Assembly (NCBI GenBank): GCA_020024285.1
Contig: JAHHTZ010000007.1
Location: 1-64,000, forward strand
Origin: Oscillospiraceae bacterium
GTDB taxonomy: Bacteria > Bacillota > Clostridia > Oscillospirales > Ruminococcaceae
Direction: 5' to 3'
Length of the DNA: 64,000 nucleotides
Shown: positions 7,584 through 16,564 of the stretch, piece by piece
Position numbering within the stretch: position 1 is the stretch's first letter
Layout of the letters: every line of letters starts with the position of its first letter
The notes under the pieces: generated by a model
Seen by the model: only the letters and a program-made list of their open reading frames with translations
Database searches by the model: none
Told to the model about the DNA's origin: nothing
Made by a program: the position numbers and the translations under genes

Positions 7584-8588
7584 TTACTCTTCGTCAGTTT
7601 TCTCTTTCGACGCATCGGTGCTTTCTTGCGGAGCCGGGGTTTCCTCTTTTTTGGAGGATTTTTTCCGCTCCTTCTCCTCTGCCTCGCGCAGGAGTGCTTT
7701 GGATTCCTCTGTATTCACATACAGAACATACGCCTGCGGATTCTGGCGGAGCTTTTTACGCATCAGAAGCCAAATCCCGATGGCTGCCGCCACAAGAAGT
7801 GCTGCAAGCAGCTGCGATACACGGATGCCCGTTGAGCCGATCATCAGGCTGTCCGTTCTCAGACCCTCGATCACCATACGCCCTGCGCCGTACCATCCAA
7901 GATAGAAGAGGAGGAGTTCTCCGTCAAACTTTCTCTTTTTCACAAGGAACTGCATCACGATAAAGCCCAATAGACACCACATCGATTCATAGAAAAAGGT
8001 CGGATGGACCGGCATATTGGGGTCGATCTGCATCCCCATTGCTTCGAGTTCCGCCTCATGCTCCGTCAGATAGGATACGATGGCGGGACCGCCCATGCCC
8101 CATGGGGCACTGGTGTTGGAGCCGAATGCCTCCACGTTGACAAAGTTGCCCCAGCGGCCGATGGACTGTGCAATCAAAAATCCTCCTGCCACAGCGTCCG
8201 CCATCGGAAGGAAGCGGACCTTGCGCCATTTGCACAGGAGATAACCTGCCAGAAAGCCGCCGATCACGCCGCCGTAGATGGCAAGACCGCCGTTTCTTGT
8301 GTTGAAGATTTCGGATAAATTCTGGCTGTAGTAGTCCCAGCGAAACGCTACATAATATAATCTTGCTCCGAGGATGCCGACGATGGTTGCACCGAAGATG
8401 ACATCGATCATGCGGTCCTCGCTGACTCCGAACTGGCGTCCGCGTTTGAGCCCATATAAAATAGCGACCATAAAGCCAATCCCGATGAGCAGACCATACC
8501 AGTAAAAGTTGAGTCCGCCGATGGAAAATGCCACACGGTTGAGCTCAAAGCTCCATCCCAGTCCGGGGAATGTCACGGTTTGTACCAT
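7584..8588 (-). CDS. lgt: Prolipoprotein diacylglyceryl transferase
   Basis: Membrane enzyme that transfers diacylglycerol from phosphatidylglycerol to the lipobox cysteine of prolipoproteins, the first step of lipoprotein maturation. The 334-residue protein has about seven membrane segments, the Lgt signature SIGRWGNFVNVEAFG, and the conserved HPTFFYES. The last about 55 residues form a very charged Lys/Glu tail beyond the usual end of the enzyme. The start has GGAGG. It lies two bases after ymfH. Lipoprotein substrates in this window are at 28.7 and 44.6 kb. Confidence 0.96.
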   Translation of the reverse strand: MVQTVTFPGLGWSFELNRVAFSIGGLNFYWYGLLIGIGFMVAILYGLKRGRQFGVSEDRMIDVIFGATIVGILGARLYYVAFRWDYYSQNLSEIFNTRNGGLAIYGGVIGGFLAGYLLCKWRKVRFLPMADAVAGGFLIAQSIGRWGNFVNVEAFGSNTSAPWGMGGPAIVSYLTEHEAELEAMGMQIDPNMPVHPTFFYESMWCLLGFIVMQFLVKKRKFDGELLLFYLGWYGAGRMVIEGLRTDSLMIGSTGIRVSQLLAALLVAAAIGIWLLMRKKLRQNPQAYVLYVNTEESKALLREAEEKERKKSSKKEETPAPQESTDASKEKTDEE

Positions 8589-8590
8589 GC

Positions 8591-9886
8591 CTACTTTCCT
8601 CCTTCGCCAATTGGGGCTGCACTGACCACAGAAAGCGCGCTGCGGCTTTCCACAAGATTCTGTCGGATGCGCTGTTCCAGCTGCTCCTTCGTCACATTGG
8701 AAACAAGGTCGAGCAGCTCATAGAGGTTCATCTGTGCAAAATAGGTGTTCACCAAAACGCTGGATACAGAATCGGGCTTGCTGTACAGACCGATGTATCT
8801 GCCGTAGGTCGCCTTCTTGGTGCGCTCAAAGAGGGTCGCATCGATGCCCGTTTCCTTGATGCGCTCGATTTCCGCAAGGATTCTGCGGTATACCTGATGC
8901 GGGTCGCGGGATTCGCCCTCGATCAGGGAACAGATGTAATCAGCGCTTGCCATCACTTCCCCGTTGAGTCCGTTGTTGATGAGTCCTTCCTCATACAGAC
9001 TGCGGTAGAGTGCGGTTGTTTCTCCGCACACAAGATCAATGATCATCTCATCGAAAATCATATTTTCAAAGTTTTTGCGCTCCCCCTCGCTGATGCCCTT
9101 GAAGCCGATGGTGAACATCGGGGTTGCAACGGGAAGATTCTGCTCTACATAGGATTTAACGATGGTATTCGGTTCTTCTGTTGTTTTTCTTGTGATCTCG
9201 ATGTCGGGACCCTTTTTGAGGACCTTGTCTGCTACTTCAAGCACATCTTCCACCGCAAAATTACCGCTGATTGTCAGCACCATGTTGCTCAGGTGGTAGA
9301 ATGTATTGTAGCAGCGATAGAGCACCTTTTCCGTGATATGGGAAATGGTTTCCACCGTACCTGCGATGTCGATTTTCACCGGGTGGTTGACATAAAGTGC
9401 TTCCAGCAGGTTAAACAGCACGCGCCAATCCGGTGCATCGTCGTACATCCCGATCTCCTGACCGATGATGCCCTGTTCCTTTGCAACATTTTCCGGGGTA
9501 AAGTAAGGGTGGGTCACAAAATCGAGCAGGATCTCCAGCGATTCCTTGAAGTGATCGGAGCAGGCAAAGAGATAGGAGGTTTTGTCAAAGGAGGTGAAGG
9601 CGTTTGCAGAAGCGCCGGTCTTTGCAAACCGTGCGAAAGCATCCCCGTCCTCACACTCAAACATCTTATGCTCAAGGTAATGTGCTGTGCCGGCTGGAAT
9701 CTCAAAATATTCCGGCTCCAGATTTGTCTTGAAGCAGGTATCGACGGAACCGTACTTCGTGGTAAACATCGCATAGGATGTGGAATATCCCTTCATTGGG
9801 CACAGAAGCATTGTAAGCCCCGAAGGATGGTTGATCTTAACATATTCTTCGCCCAGTTTTTCCGAGCGGATGATTTCCTGATTCAT
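8591..9886 (-). CDS. ymfH: M16 peptidase-like, EF-P modification-associated YmfH
   Basis: Zinc peptidase-like protein of the M16 (insulinase) family. The 431-residue protein keeps the inverted zinc motif HxxEH at H69-Y-L-E72-H73, so it may be catalytic. In Bacillus subtilis the paired genes ymfF and ymfH are associated with 5-aminopentanol modification of elongation factor P. The pair here has the same arrangement: a partner without the zinc motif lies 12 bases upstream. lgt follows two bases downstream. The family assignment is firm; the EF-P role is inferred from the pair. A general processing peptidase is the alternative. Confidence 0.85.
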   Translation of the reverse strand: MNQEIIRSEKLGEEYVKINHPSGLTMLLCPMKGYSTSYAMFTTKYGSVDTCFKTNLEPEYFEIPAGTAHYLEHKMFECEDGDAFARFAKTGASANAFTSFDKTSYLFACSDHFKESLEILLDFVTHPYFTPENVAKEQGIIGQEIGMYDDAPDWRVLFNLLEALYVNHPVKIDIAGTVETISHITEKVLYRCYNTFYHLSNMVLTISGNFAVEDVLEVADKVLKKGPDIEITRKTTEEPNTIVKSYVEQNLPVATPMFTIGFKGISEGERKNFENMIFDEMIIDLVCGETTALYRSLYEEGLINNGLNGEVMASADYICSLIEGESRDPHQVYRRILAEIERIKETGIDATLFERTKKATYGRYIGLYSKPDSVSSVLVNTYFAQMNLYELLDLVSNVTKEQLEQRIRQNLVESRSALSVVSAAPIGEGGK

Positions 9887-9898
9887 CGTTTCTCCTCC

Positions 9899-11179
9899 CT
9901 ACTGTTCTTTGGGCATCAGTGTGTACACGGTATCAAGCACAATGGTGTTGGCTGCTGCAACGATCTGATCCTTTTCGATGGTTTCGCACAGCTGAAGCTC
10001 TTCCTCCGGTGCAAGGCTTGTACCGTTGAGGATTTGGGTCAAATACCAATTTTCGAGCGCGGACAGAGAGTCCCCCGTTGCACGGAACGCTGTTTTGAAA
10101 ATGAGTTTTGTCTCGGTGATATTTTTTTCTTCAAATGCACCGGATTTGAGATTTTTGATCTGGTGCAGGATCTCCTCGCGCGCTTTTTGTGCATTTTCCG
10201 GCTCCACGCCGCTGTCGATCATCATGATCCCTGTAACGGCATCGAGGCGCGACTGGCAGTAGTAGCACAGGCTCATTTTTTCACGCACATTCATAAAGAG
10301 CAGCGAAGTCGGTGTGCCGCCGAGAAGGGCAATCGCCATACGCTGTGCACTGCGTTCGAGGGCTGTTTTTCCAAGCTCCATCCGGAATCCGAGCACAAGC
10401 TTGCCCTGCTTGACATCCATCGGCTCCGAAACTTCTTTTTCCTTTGTGACAGGGAGTTTTCTTGAAGTTTTCGGGTCCACGCTGATGGGCTGACGCTCCA
10501 TCCCCTCAAAATGGCGCTCAAACACCTGGAGCGCTGTTTTCGGGCAGCCGGAACCGGTCATCACGATTTCGATCTGTGCATGTTTGAGGATATCCTTGTA
10601 TGCAGCCGTTGCGGATTCGGGAGTGATCTCTTCCACTTCCTCCACCGTGCCGTATTTTCTCAGCGCCAGTTTTTCGCCTTCGCACATGATGCTCTTGCAC
10701 TTCATCATCGCATAGCTGCGTTTGTCATTGATTTCGGACTCGATGGTATCCTTGAGGTATGCCTTTTCGAGGCGGGTGTCTTGTTCTGTAAAGCATCCGT
10801 CGTGGAAATTCGGGTCGAGCAAAATGCTGGAAAGAAGGTCGGACAGTTCCTGCACCATATCTTCGTTTTCAAACGCAAAGCGGCTGTCGATGCCCACAAC
10901 TGCAAGACACAGCAGTTGATAGGAACCGAATTTATCCACAAAGGCTTCGAGCGAAGCTCCGTACAAATCGCCAAGACGCTCATTGAGGAGGGTGAGATCG
11001 GGGTAAGCGCGGCAGCTCTGGCGCAGGATATACGGTACGATGGCGCGCTGCGCGATCTTTCCTTCCTCCAGCGGCATCACCATGTTGACAGAAATTCGAT
11101 TATGCTTAAACTTTGGGTCATGGATCGAAGAAAAGGAAACACCATTTCCAATCGATGTGCGATCAAACAAATTCTTCAT
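9899..11179 (-). CDS. ymfF: M16-like protein without zinc motif, YmfF
   Basis: Partner subunit of the M16 pair. The 426-residue protein has the M16 fold phrases (LNERLGDLYGASLEAF, KDTIESEINDKRSYA) but no HxxEH or HxxEH-like motif in its N-terminal domain, so it is probably non-catalytic, as known for the YmfF half of such heterodimers. The ATG has AAGGAGA upstream. It begins a ymfF-ymfH-lgt operon. The reductase at 59.4-60.1 kb looks like YmfI, the third protein of this route in B. subtilis. Confidence 0.83.
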   Translation of the reverse strand: MKNLFDRTSIGNGVSFSSIHDPKFKHNRISVNMVMPLEEGKIAQRAIVPYILRQSCRAYPDLTLLNERLGDLYGASLEAFVDKFGSYQLLCLAVVGIDSRFAFENEDMVQELSDLLSSILLDPNFHDGCFTEQDTRLEKAYLKDTIESEINDKRSYAMMKCKSIMCEGEKLALRKYGTVEEVEEITPESATAAYKDILKHAQIEIVMTGSGCPKTALQVFERHFEGMERQPISVDPKTSRKLPVTKEKEVSEPMDVKQGKLVLGFRMELGKTALERSAQRMAIALLGGTPTSLLFMNVREKMSLCYYCQSRLDAVTGIMMIDSGVEPENAQKAREEILHQIKNLKSGAFEEKNITETKLIFKTAFRATGDSLSALENWYLTQILNGTSLAPEEELQLCETIEKDQIVAAANTIVLDTVYTLMPKEQ

Positions 11180-11260
11180 GGTTTCATCTCCTTGATGTAT
11201 TTCACTTTTTCCACCGTATCGGAGGAAAATATCATATTAAACTCAGACAATCTGCATTTT

Positions 11261-11269
11261 AGTATACCA
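11261..11269 (-). promoter_or_regulatory. Possible extended -10 of ymfF operon
   Basis: TGGTATACT reads on the minus strand about 80 bases before ymfF. No -35 box is visible at the right distance. Confidence 0.35.
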
Positions 11270-11522
11270 TATTCTTCCCATTTCTTCCATGATTAAATCC
11301 CTTAAAACTTTGTGAATCTTTTTCTTTTCCACAATCCAAACAGGAATGTGTGGAAAGTTCCCTTTGCACTAAAAAGCAAAGCGTCAAAAAGCTTCACCCA
11401 TCTACTGCATATACACAAGAATCTACCCTCCTGCCCATCCTTCCCCTTATGCAGCAAGCGTGGTCAAAGGCATTTTTCCGTTTCGATTTGGGATTTCTGT
11501 TTGAGATAACAGTTTCAGGTAC
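11270..11522. other. Intergenic stretch, no gene seen
   Basis: This stretch between the ymfF -10 box and the tuf terminator has short open frames only, without ribosome-binding sites or protein-like composition. I see no RNA fold. Confidence 0.5.
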
Positions 11523-11557
11523 AAAAAAAGAGGCTTTCCTTTCGGAAAACCTCTTTT
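11523..11557 (-). terminator. Terminator of the str operon (after tuf)
   Basis: AAAAGAGGTTTTCC pairs with GGAAAGCCTCTTTT on the minus strand and ends in seven T residues, 20 bases after the tuf stop. Confidence 0.92.
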
Positions 11558-11576
11558 AATACGATTAGGGGTACTA

Positions 11577-12776
11577 CTATTTGTCAATAGCAGTAACAAC
11601 GCCGGAACCAACGGTACGGCCGCCTTCACGGATAGCGAAGCGGAGACCTGGTTCGATAGCGATTGGGGTGATCAGATCAACGTCCATTTCAACGTTATCA
11701 CCAGGCATGCACATCTCAACGCCCTCTGGGAGTTTGATTACGCCGGTAACGTCAGTTGTTCTGAAGAAGAACTGTGGTCTGTAGTTGTTGAAGAATGGGG
11801 TATGACGGCCACCTTCAGACTGTTTCAGAACGTAAACCTGACCGTGGAAGTGGGTGTGTGGGTGGATGGAGCCTGGTTTGCACAGTACCTGTCCACGTTT
11901 GATATCAGTTCTCTGAACACCACGGAGCAGAGCACCGATGTTGTCACCAGCCTCAGCGTAGTCGAGCAGTTTGCGGAACATTTCGATACCGGTAACAACA
12001 GTTTTCATGCTTTCATCCTGCAGACCAACGATTTCAACTTCGTCGGAGAGTTTCAGAACGCCACGCTCAACTCTACCAGTAGCAACGGTACCACGACCGG
12101 TGATGGTGAAGATGTCTTCGATTGGCATCAGGAATGGCATATCTTCTTTTCTGTCTGGGGTTGGGATGTAGCTGTCAACAGCGTCCATCAGATCCAGAAC
12201 TGGTTTGTAAGCTGGGTCAGACAGATCGTTTGGAGCTTCGAGAACTTTCAAAGCAGAACCAACGATGATTGGTGTGTCATCGCCTGGGAAATCGTATTCG
12301 CTCAGAAGGTCACGGATTTCCATTTCAACGAGCTCGAGCAGCTCAGGATCGTCAACCTGGTCAGCTTTGTTCATGAATACAACAATGTAAGGAACGCCTA
12401 CCTGACGGGACAGCAGGATGTGTTCACGAGTCTGTGGCATAGGACCATCAGCAGCGGATACAACCAGGATAGCGCCGTCCATCTGAGCAGCACCGGTGAT
12501 CATGTTTTTAACATAGTCAGCGTGTCCTGGGCAGTCAACGTGAGCGTAGTGTCTGTTGTCGGTCTCGTATTCAACGTGAGAGGTGTTGATTGTGATACCA
12601 CGTTCTCTCTCTTCTGGTGCTTTATCGATCATGTCGTAAGCAGAGAAGCTTGCCTGACCTTTGAGGGACAGGGTTTTTGTGATAGCAGCAGTCAAAGTGG
12701 TTTTACCGTGGTCAACGTGACCAATGGTACCAATGTTAATATGTGGCTTAGTTCTTTCAAATTTAGCTTTTGCCAT
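11577..12776 (-). CDS. tuf: Elongation factor Tu
   Basis: Delivers aminoacyl-tRNA to the ribosome as a GTP complex. The 399-residue protein has P-loop [17 protein letters not shown] and NKAD/VD motifs, then the two beta-barrel domains. The length is normal. It starts at an ATG with GGGAGG upstream. It follows fusA after 180 bases with a promoter of its own, so it can be made both from the str operon and independently. Confidence 0.99.
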   Translation of the reverse strand: MAKAKFERTKPHINIGTIGHVDHGKTTLTAAITKTLSLKGQASFSAYDMIDKAPEERERGITINTSHVEYETDNRHYAHVDCPGHADYVKNMITGAAQMDGAILVVSAADGPMPQTREHILLSRQVGVPYIVVFMNKADQVDDPELLELVEMEIRDLLSEYDFPGDDTPIIVGSALKVLEAPNDLSDPAYKPVLDLMDAVDSYIPTPDRKEDMPFLMPIEDIFTITGRGTVATGRVERGVLKLSDEVEIVGLQDESMKTVVTGIEMFRKLLDYAEAGDNIGALLRGVQRTDIKRGQVLCKPGSIHPHTHFHGQVYVLKQSEGGRHTPFFNNYRPQFFFRTTDVTGVIKLPEGVEMCMPGDNVEMDVDLITPIAIEPGLRFAIREGGRTVGSGVVTAIDK

Positions 12777-12843
12777 TGAAGTGTTCCTCCCTTATATTGT
12801 ACAATATTCAGTATTCATTCCTTATGAACGACTTACAACTTGT

Positions 12844-12872
12844 ATTGTATCAATTTCTATTTAAAAATGCAA
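12844..12872 (-). promoter_or_regulatory. Promoter of tuf
   Basis: TTGCAT (12867-12872), 17-base spacer and TACAAT (12844-12849) on the minus strand. A long-range inverted repeat of ATTCCTGTG with CACAGGAAT brackets about 12880-12930 just upstream and may attenuate read-through from fusA. Confidence 0.7.
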
Positions 12873-12958
12873 GTGGGATTCCTGTGGATTTTGAAAATTA
12901 TCGTAAGATACTCCCATTTTCACAGGAATTCCTCTTGAAACAAGCGTACAAAGAAGAA

Positions 12959-15040
12959 TTATTCTGCTTTGGTGCGGCTTGCAATAATTTTTTCACCTAC
13001 AGATTTTGGAACCTCAGTGTAGTGAGAAGGTTCCATGGTGTACTGACCACGACCCTGAGTTTTAGAACGCAGGTCGGTAGCATAACCGAACATCTCAGCA
13101 AGCGGAACGAATGCACGGATTTCCTGTGTACCGTTTCTTGCTTCCATGCCCTGGATCTGACCACGGCGAGAGTTCAGGTCACCCATAACATCACCCATGT
13201 AATCTTCAGGGGTGATAACGGTTACTTTCATGATTGGTTCGAGGAGAACGGAATCGCCCTTCTTCAAAGCCTCTTTGAACGCCATAGAACCGGCGATCTT
13301 AAATGCCATTTCAGAGGAGTCGACCTCGTGGTAAGAACCATCATACAGAGTAACTTTAACGTCAACTACGTTGTAGCCGGCGAGGATACCGGACTGCATA
13401 GCGCCCTGGATACCTGCGTCAACAGCTGGTACATATTCTTTTGGAATTGCACCACCAACGAGTTTGTTGATGAATTCGTAGCCTTTTCCGCTTTCGTTTG
13501 GTTCAACGATGATCTTAACGTGACCATACTGACCTTTACCACCGGACTGACGTGCATATTTCATATCCACGTTAGCGTCCTTGCGGATGGTTTCCTTGTA
13601 AGCAACCTGAGGTTTACCTACGTTCGCCTCAACCTTGAATTCACGCAGCAGACGGTCAACGATGATCTCGAGGTGAAGCTCACCCATACCAGCGATGATG
13701 GTCTGTCCAGTTTCTTCGTCGGTGTAAGCACGGAAGGTTGGGTCTTCTTCTGCAAGTTTTGCAAGAGCGATACCCATTTTTTCCTGACCTGCTTTTGTTT
13801 TTGGCTCGATTGCAACACGGATAACCGGCTCTGGGAATACCATAGACTCAAGAACGATTGGGTGTTTTGGATCGCAGAGGGTGTCACCGGTTGTTACTTT
13901 CTTCAGACCAACTGCAGCAGCGATATCACCGGCATAGCAGGTATCGATATCTTTTCTGTGGTTTGCGTGCATCTGAAGGATACGGCCGATTCTCTCGGTG
14001 TGGCCTTTGGTTGCGTTGAGCACGGTATCACCGGTATTTACTGCACCGGAGTATACACGGAAGAAGCACAGCTTACCAACATATGGGTCAGTTGCGATCT
14101 TAAATGCCAAAGTAGCCATTGGAGCGTCGTCAGAAGAAGGTCTTTCTTCCTCTTCCTCAGTTTCCAGGTTCATACCTTTGATGTTAGCAACATCGGTTGG
14201 TGCTGGCATGTAGTCAACGATTGCGTCGAGCAGCTTCTGAACACCTTTGTTTTTGTAAGAAGTACCGCAGCAAACTGGAACCATACGGTTAGCCAGAGTG
14301 TCAACGCGGATTGCATTCTTGATTTCATCGATGGTCAGCTCTTCGCCTTCGAGGTATTTTTCCATGAGAGCTTCATCCTGCTCTGCAACGGATTCGATGA
14401 GTTTGGTGTGATATTCTTCGCAAATATCTTTCATATCCTCCGGAATTTCTTCCTGACGGATATCAACACCCATATCATCATAGTAAACGTAAGCCTTCAT
14501 TTCTACAAGGTCAACAAGACCTTTGAAGAACTGTTCAGAGCCGATTGGCAGCTGAATCGGAACAGCATTACATTTCAGACGGTCATGGATCATGTTCAGA
14601 ACGTTAAAGAAGTCTGCACCCATGATGTCCATTTTGTTCACGTAGATCATTCTTGGTACGTGATAGTTATCAGCCTGTCTCCAAACGGTTTCAGACTGTG
14701 GCTCAACACCGCCCTTTGCACACATAACGGTTACAGAACCGTCGAGCACACGCAGGGAACGCTCAACTTCAACGGTGAAGTCAACGTGTCCTGGGGTATC
14801 GATGATGTTGATGCGGTGGTTTTTCCAGTAACAGGTGGTTGCAGCGGAAGTGATGGTAATACCTCTCTCCTGCTCCTGAACCATCCAGTCCATGGTTGCG
14901 CTGCCATCGTGGGTTTCACCAATCTTATGGTTAACACCGGTGTAGTACAAAATACGTTCGGTGGTGGTGGTTTTACCAGCATCGATGTGCGCCATTATGC
15001 CGATATTACGTGTAAATTCAAGTGATACGTCTCTTGGCAT
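12959..15040 (-). CDS. fusA: Elongation factor G
   Basis: GTPase that drives translocation on the ribosome. The 693-residue protein has P-loop [15 protein letters not shown], switch DTPGHVDF and NKMD, followed by domains II-V including the domain IV segment [13 protein letters not shown]. The length is typical of the canonical EF-G1 form. It lies third in rpsL-rpsG-fusA-tuf. The ATG has AAGGAGG upstream. Confidence 0.99.
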   Translation of the reverse strand: MPRDVSLEFTRNIGIMAHIDAGKTTTTERILYYTGVNHKIGETHDGSATMDWMVQEQERGITITSAATTCYWKNHRINIIDTPGHVDFTVEVERSLRVLDGSVTVMCAKGGVEPQSETVWRQADNYHVPRMIYVNKMDIMGADFFNVLNMIHDRLKCNAVPIQLPIGSEQFFKGLVDLVEMKAYVYYDDMGVDIRQEEIPEDMKDICEEYHTKLIESVAEQDEALMEKYLEGEELTIDEIKNAIRVDTLANRMVPVCCGTSYKNKGVQKLLDAIVDYMPAPTDVANIKGMNLETEEEEERPSSDDAPMATLAFKIATDPYVGKLCFFRVYSGAVNTGDTVLNATKGHTERIGRILQMHANHRKDIDTCYAGDIAAAVGLKKVTTGDTLCDPKHPIVLESMVFPEPVIRVAIEPKTKAGQEKMGIALAKLAEEDPTFRAYTDEETGQTIIAGMGELHLEIIVDRLLREFKVEANVGKPQVAYKETIRKDANVDMKYARQSGGKGQYGHVKIIVEPNESGKGYEFINKLVGGAIPKEYVPAVDAGIQGAMQSGILAGYNVVDVKVTLYDGSYHEVDSSEMAFKIAGSMAFKEALKKGDSVLLEPIMKVTVITPEDYMGDVMGDLNSRRGQIQGMEARNGTQEIRAFVPLAEMFGYATDLRSKTQGRGQYTMEPSHYTEVPKSVGEKIIASRTKAE

Positions 15041-15213
15041 ATTGTCCTCCTTCTATTCGATGGTCGGTTTCTTTACTTTACCTTGCCGGTGGGCAAGCTG
15101 TTTTGCTGTGAAGATCCCGCAGCCCCAAGTGGACTGCTAAGAAAGAACCAGCGAAAAAAGCATATACTTTCCCCGCTGTTTCTTTTGCTTCATATTCAGT
15201 CCGAAAACCGAAA

Positions 15214-15684
15214 TTAGAATCTGTAATGTGCAAAAGCCTTGTTAGCTTCAGCCATTTTATGTGTGTCTTCACGTTTCTTAACAGCACCGCCGGTACCATT
15301 GATAGCGTCGACAATTTCACCAGCCAGACGTTCTCTCATTGTTTTCTCGGAACGAGCTCTGGAATAGTTGGTCAGCCATCTCAGACCCAGGGTCTGTCTT
15401 CTTGCTGGACGAACTTCCATTGGAACCTGGTAGGTAGCACCACCGATACGGCGAGCTTTTACCTCCAGAACTGGCATGATATTCTCCAATGCCTCCTGGA
15501 ATGCTTCCAAAGCATCTTTGCCGGTTTTTTCAGCAACGATGTCGAATGCTCCGTAAACGATCTTCTGGGCAACACCCTTCTTACCGTCATACATTACATT
15601 GTTTACTAAGCGTGTTACCAGTTTGGAATTGTACATTGGATCTGGCAATACGTCACGTTTTGCGATTTGACCTCTTCTTGGCAC
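15214..15684 (-). CDS. rpsG: 30S ribosomal protein S7
   Basis: Primary binder of the 16S rRNA 3' domain. I set the start at a GTG (15684), giving 156 residues beginning with [15 protein letters not shown], the family length. An in-frame ATG six codons upstream overlaps the AAGGAGGG ribosome-binding site, which serves the GTG and therefore cannot be coding. The phrase [10 protein letters not shown] is conserved. It is the second gene of the str operon. Confidence 0.97.
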   Translation of the reverse strand: MPRRGQIAKRDVLPDPMYNSKLVTRLVNNVMYDGKKGVAQKIVYGAFDIVAEKTGKDALEAFQEALENIMPVLEVKARRIGGATYQVPMEVRPARRQTLGLRWLTNYSRARSEKTMRERLAGEIVDAINGTGGAVKKREDTHKMAEANKAFAHYRF

Positions 15685-15819
15685 TTCGCTTCCCTCCTTC
15701 ACATAATGATATCATAGGTACTCGAAAGTGACAAAACTCCCGTTGCCAATGCAGAAGCCTTATATATCAAGCTACTACATAGCAGTTACATTCAAAATGA
15801 AACAAATGCAGGGGTTTTA

Positions 15820-16245
15820 TTACTTCTTGGCACCAGCCTTTGGACGTTTAGCACCGTATTTGGAACGGCTCTGTTTTCTGTTTGCAACACCCTGTGTATC
15901 GAGGGTACCGCGGATGATGTGGTAACGCACACCAGGAAGGTCTTTTACACGACCGCCGCGAATCAGAACAACGGAGTGTTCCTGCAGGTTATGGCCGATA
16001 CCAGGAATGTAAGCAGTTGCTTCGATTCCGTTGGAAAGACGAACTCTTGCGATTTTTCTCAACGCAGAGTTAGGTTTTTTAGGGGTAGCAGTTCTGATCG
16101 CAGTGCAGACACCTCTCTTTTGTGGAGAGTTCTGAGCGATAGCTTCCCGTTTCTGAGAGTTCCATCCTCTGAGCAATGCTGGAGCGGTGGATTTTTTCTC
16201 GATTGTTTCTCTTCCTTTTCTTACGAGCTGGTTAAAGGTTGGCAT
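15820..16245 (-). CDS. rpsL: 30S ribosomal protein S12
   Basis: Decoding-centre protein. The 141-residue product starts [12 protein letters not shown] and carries [20 protein letters not shown] with the wild-type lysine in KPNSALRK where streptomycin-resistance changes occur, plus [13 protein letters not shown]. It has AAGGAGG upstream and leads the str operon. No L7Ae-like gene lies between rpoC and rpsL, unlike Bacillus. Confidence 0.98.
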   Translation of the reverse strand: MPTFNQLVRKGRETIEKKSTAPALLRGWNSQKREAIAQNSPQKRGVCTAIRTATPKKPNSALRKIARVRLSNGIEATAYIPGIGHNLQEHSVVLIRGGRVKDLPGVRYHIIRGTLDTQGVANRKQSRSKYGAKRPKAGAKK

Positions 16246-16320
16246 ATTGCACCTCCTTGCTGAAAAATAGATCAGTTATTTGATGAAGACATCCTTGCGA
16301 ATTGACCTCATCGATTTATA

Positions 16321-16350
16321 ATTCTATCATTTATTGGAGCTTTTTGTCAA
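16321..16350 (-). promoter_or_regulatory. Promoter of the str operon
   Basis: Perfect TTGACA (16345-16350), 18-base spacer and TAGAAT (16321-16326) on the minus strand, about 75 bases before rpsL. Confidence 0.8.
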
Positions 16351-16494
16351 CCGATTTTCTGTATCCGGAATGTACAATTTTTATGATGATATCGTTTCCT
16401 TCTTGTACAACCCGCTTTTTACCGTAGATTATGTGCTCTTTTTGATATCTTTATACCAAACCCCAGCATTTTTGCTTGATTTTCCCCAAGGCAT

Positions 16495-16531
16495 AAAAAA
16501 ACAGCACCTGCACGATGCAGATGCTGTTTTC
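16495..16531 (-). terminator. Terminator after rpoC
   Basis: AACAGCA-CTGCA stem with a small loop, followed by seven T residues on the minus strand, 30 bases past the rpoC stop. It separates rpoBC from the str operon. Between it and the rpsL promoter (16351-16494) I see nothing else. Confidence 0.85.
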
Positions 16532-16564
16532 TGTTTCTCTTATCGATCCTATGAAAAACACGGA

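Noticed and set aside
8570..10465. A 631-codon plus-strand frame opposite ymfH and ymfF
   Set aside because: Mirror of real minus-strand genes with HxxEH and operon spacing; the opposite frame has no start signal or domain.
12770..15025. A 751-codon plus-strand open frame opposite fusA
   Set aside because: It is a shadow of the highly biased fusA codons. The translation is rich in His, Cys and Phe, has no ribosome-binding site and no family feature.
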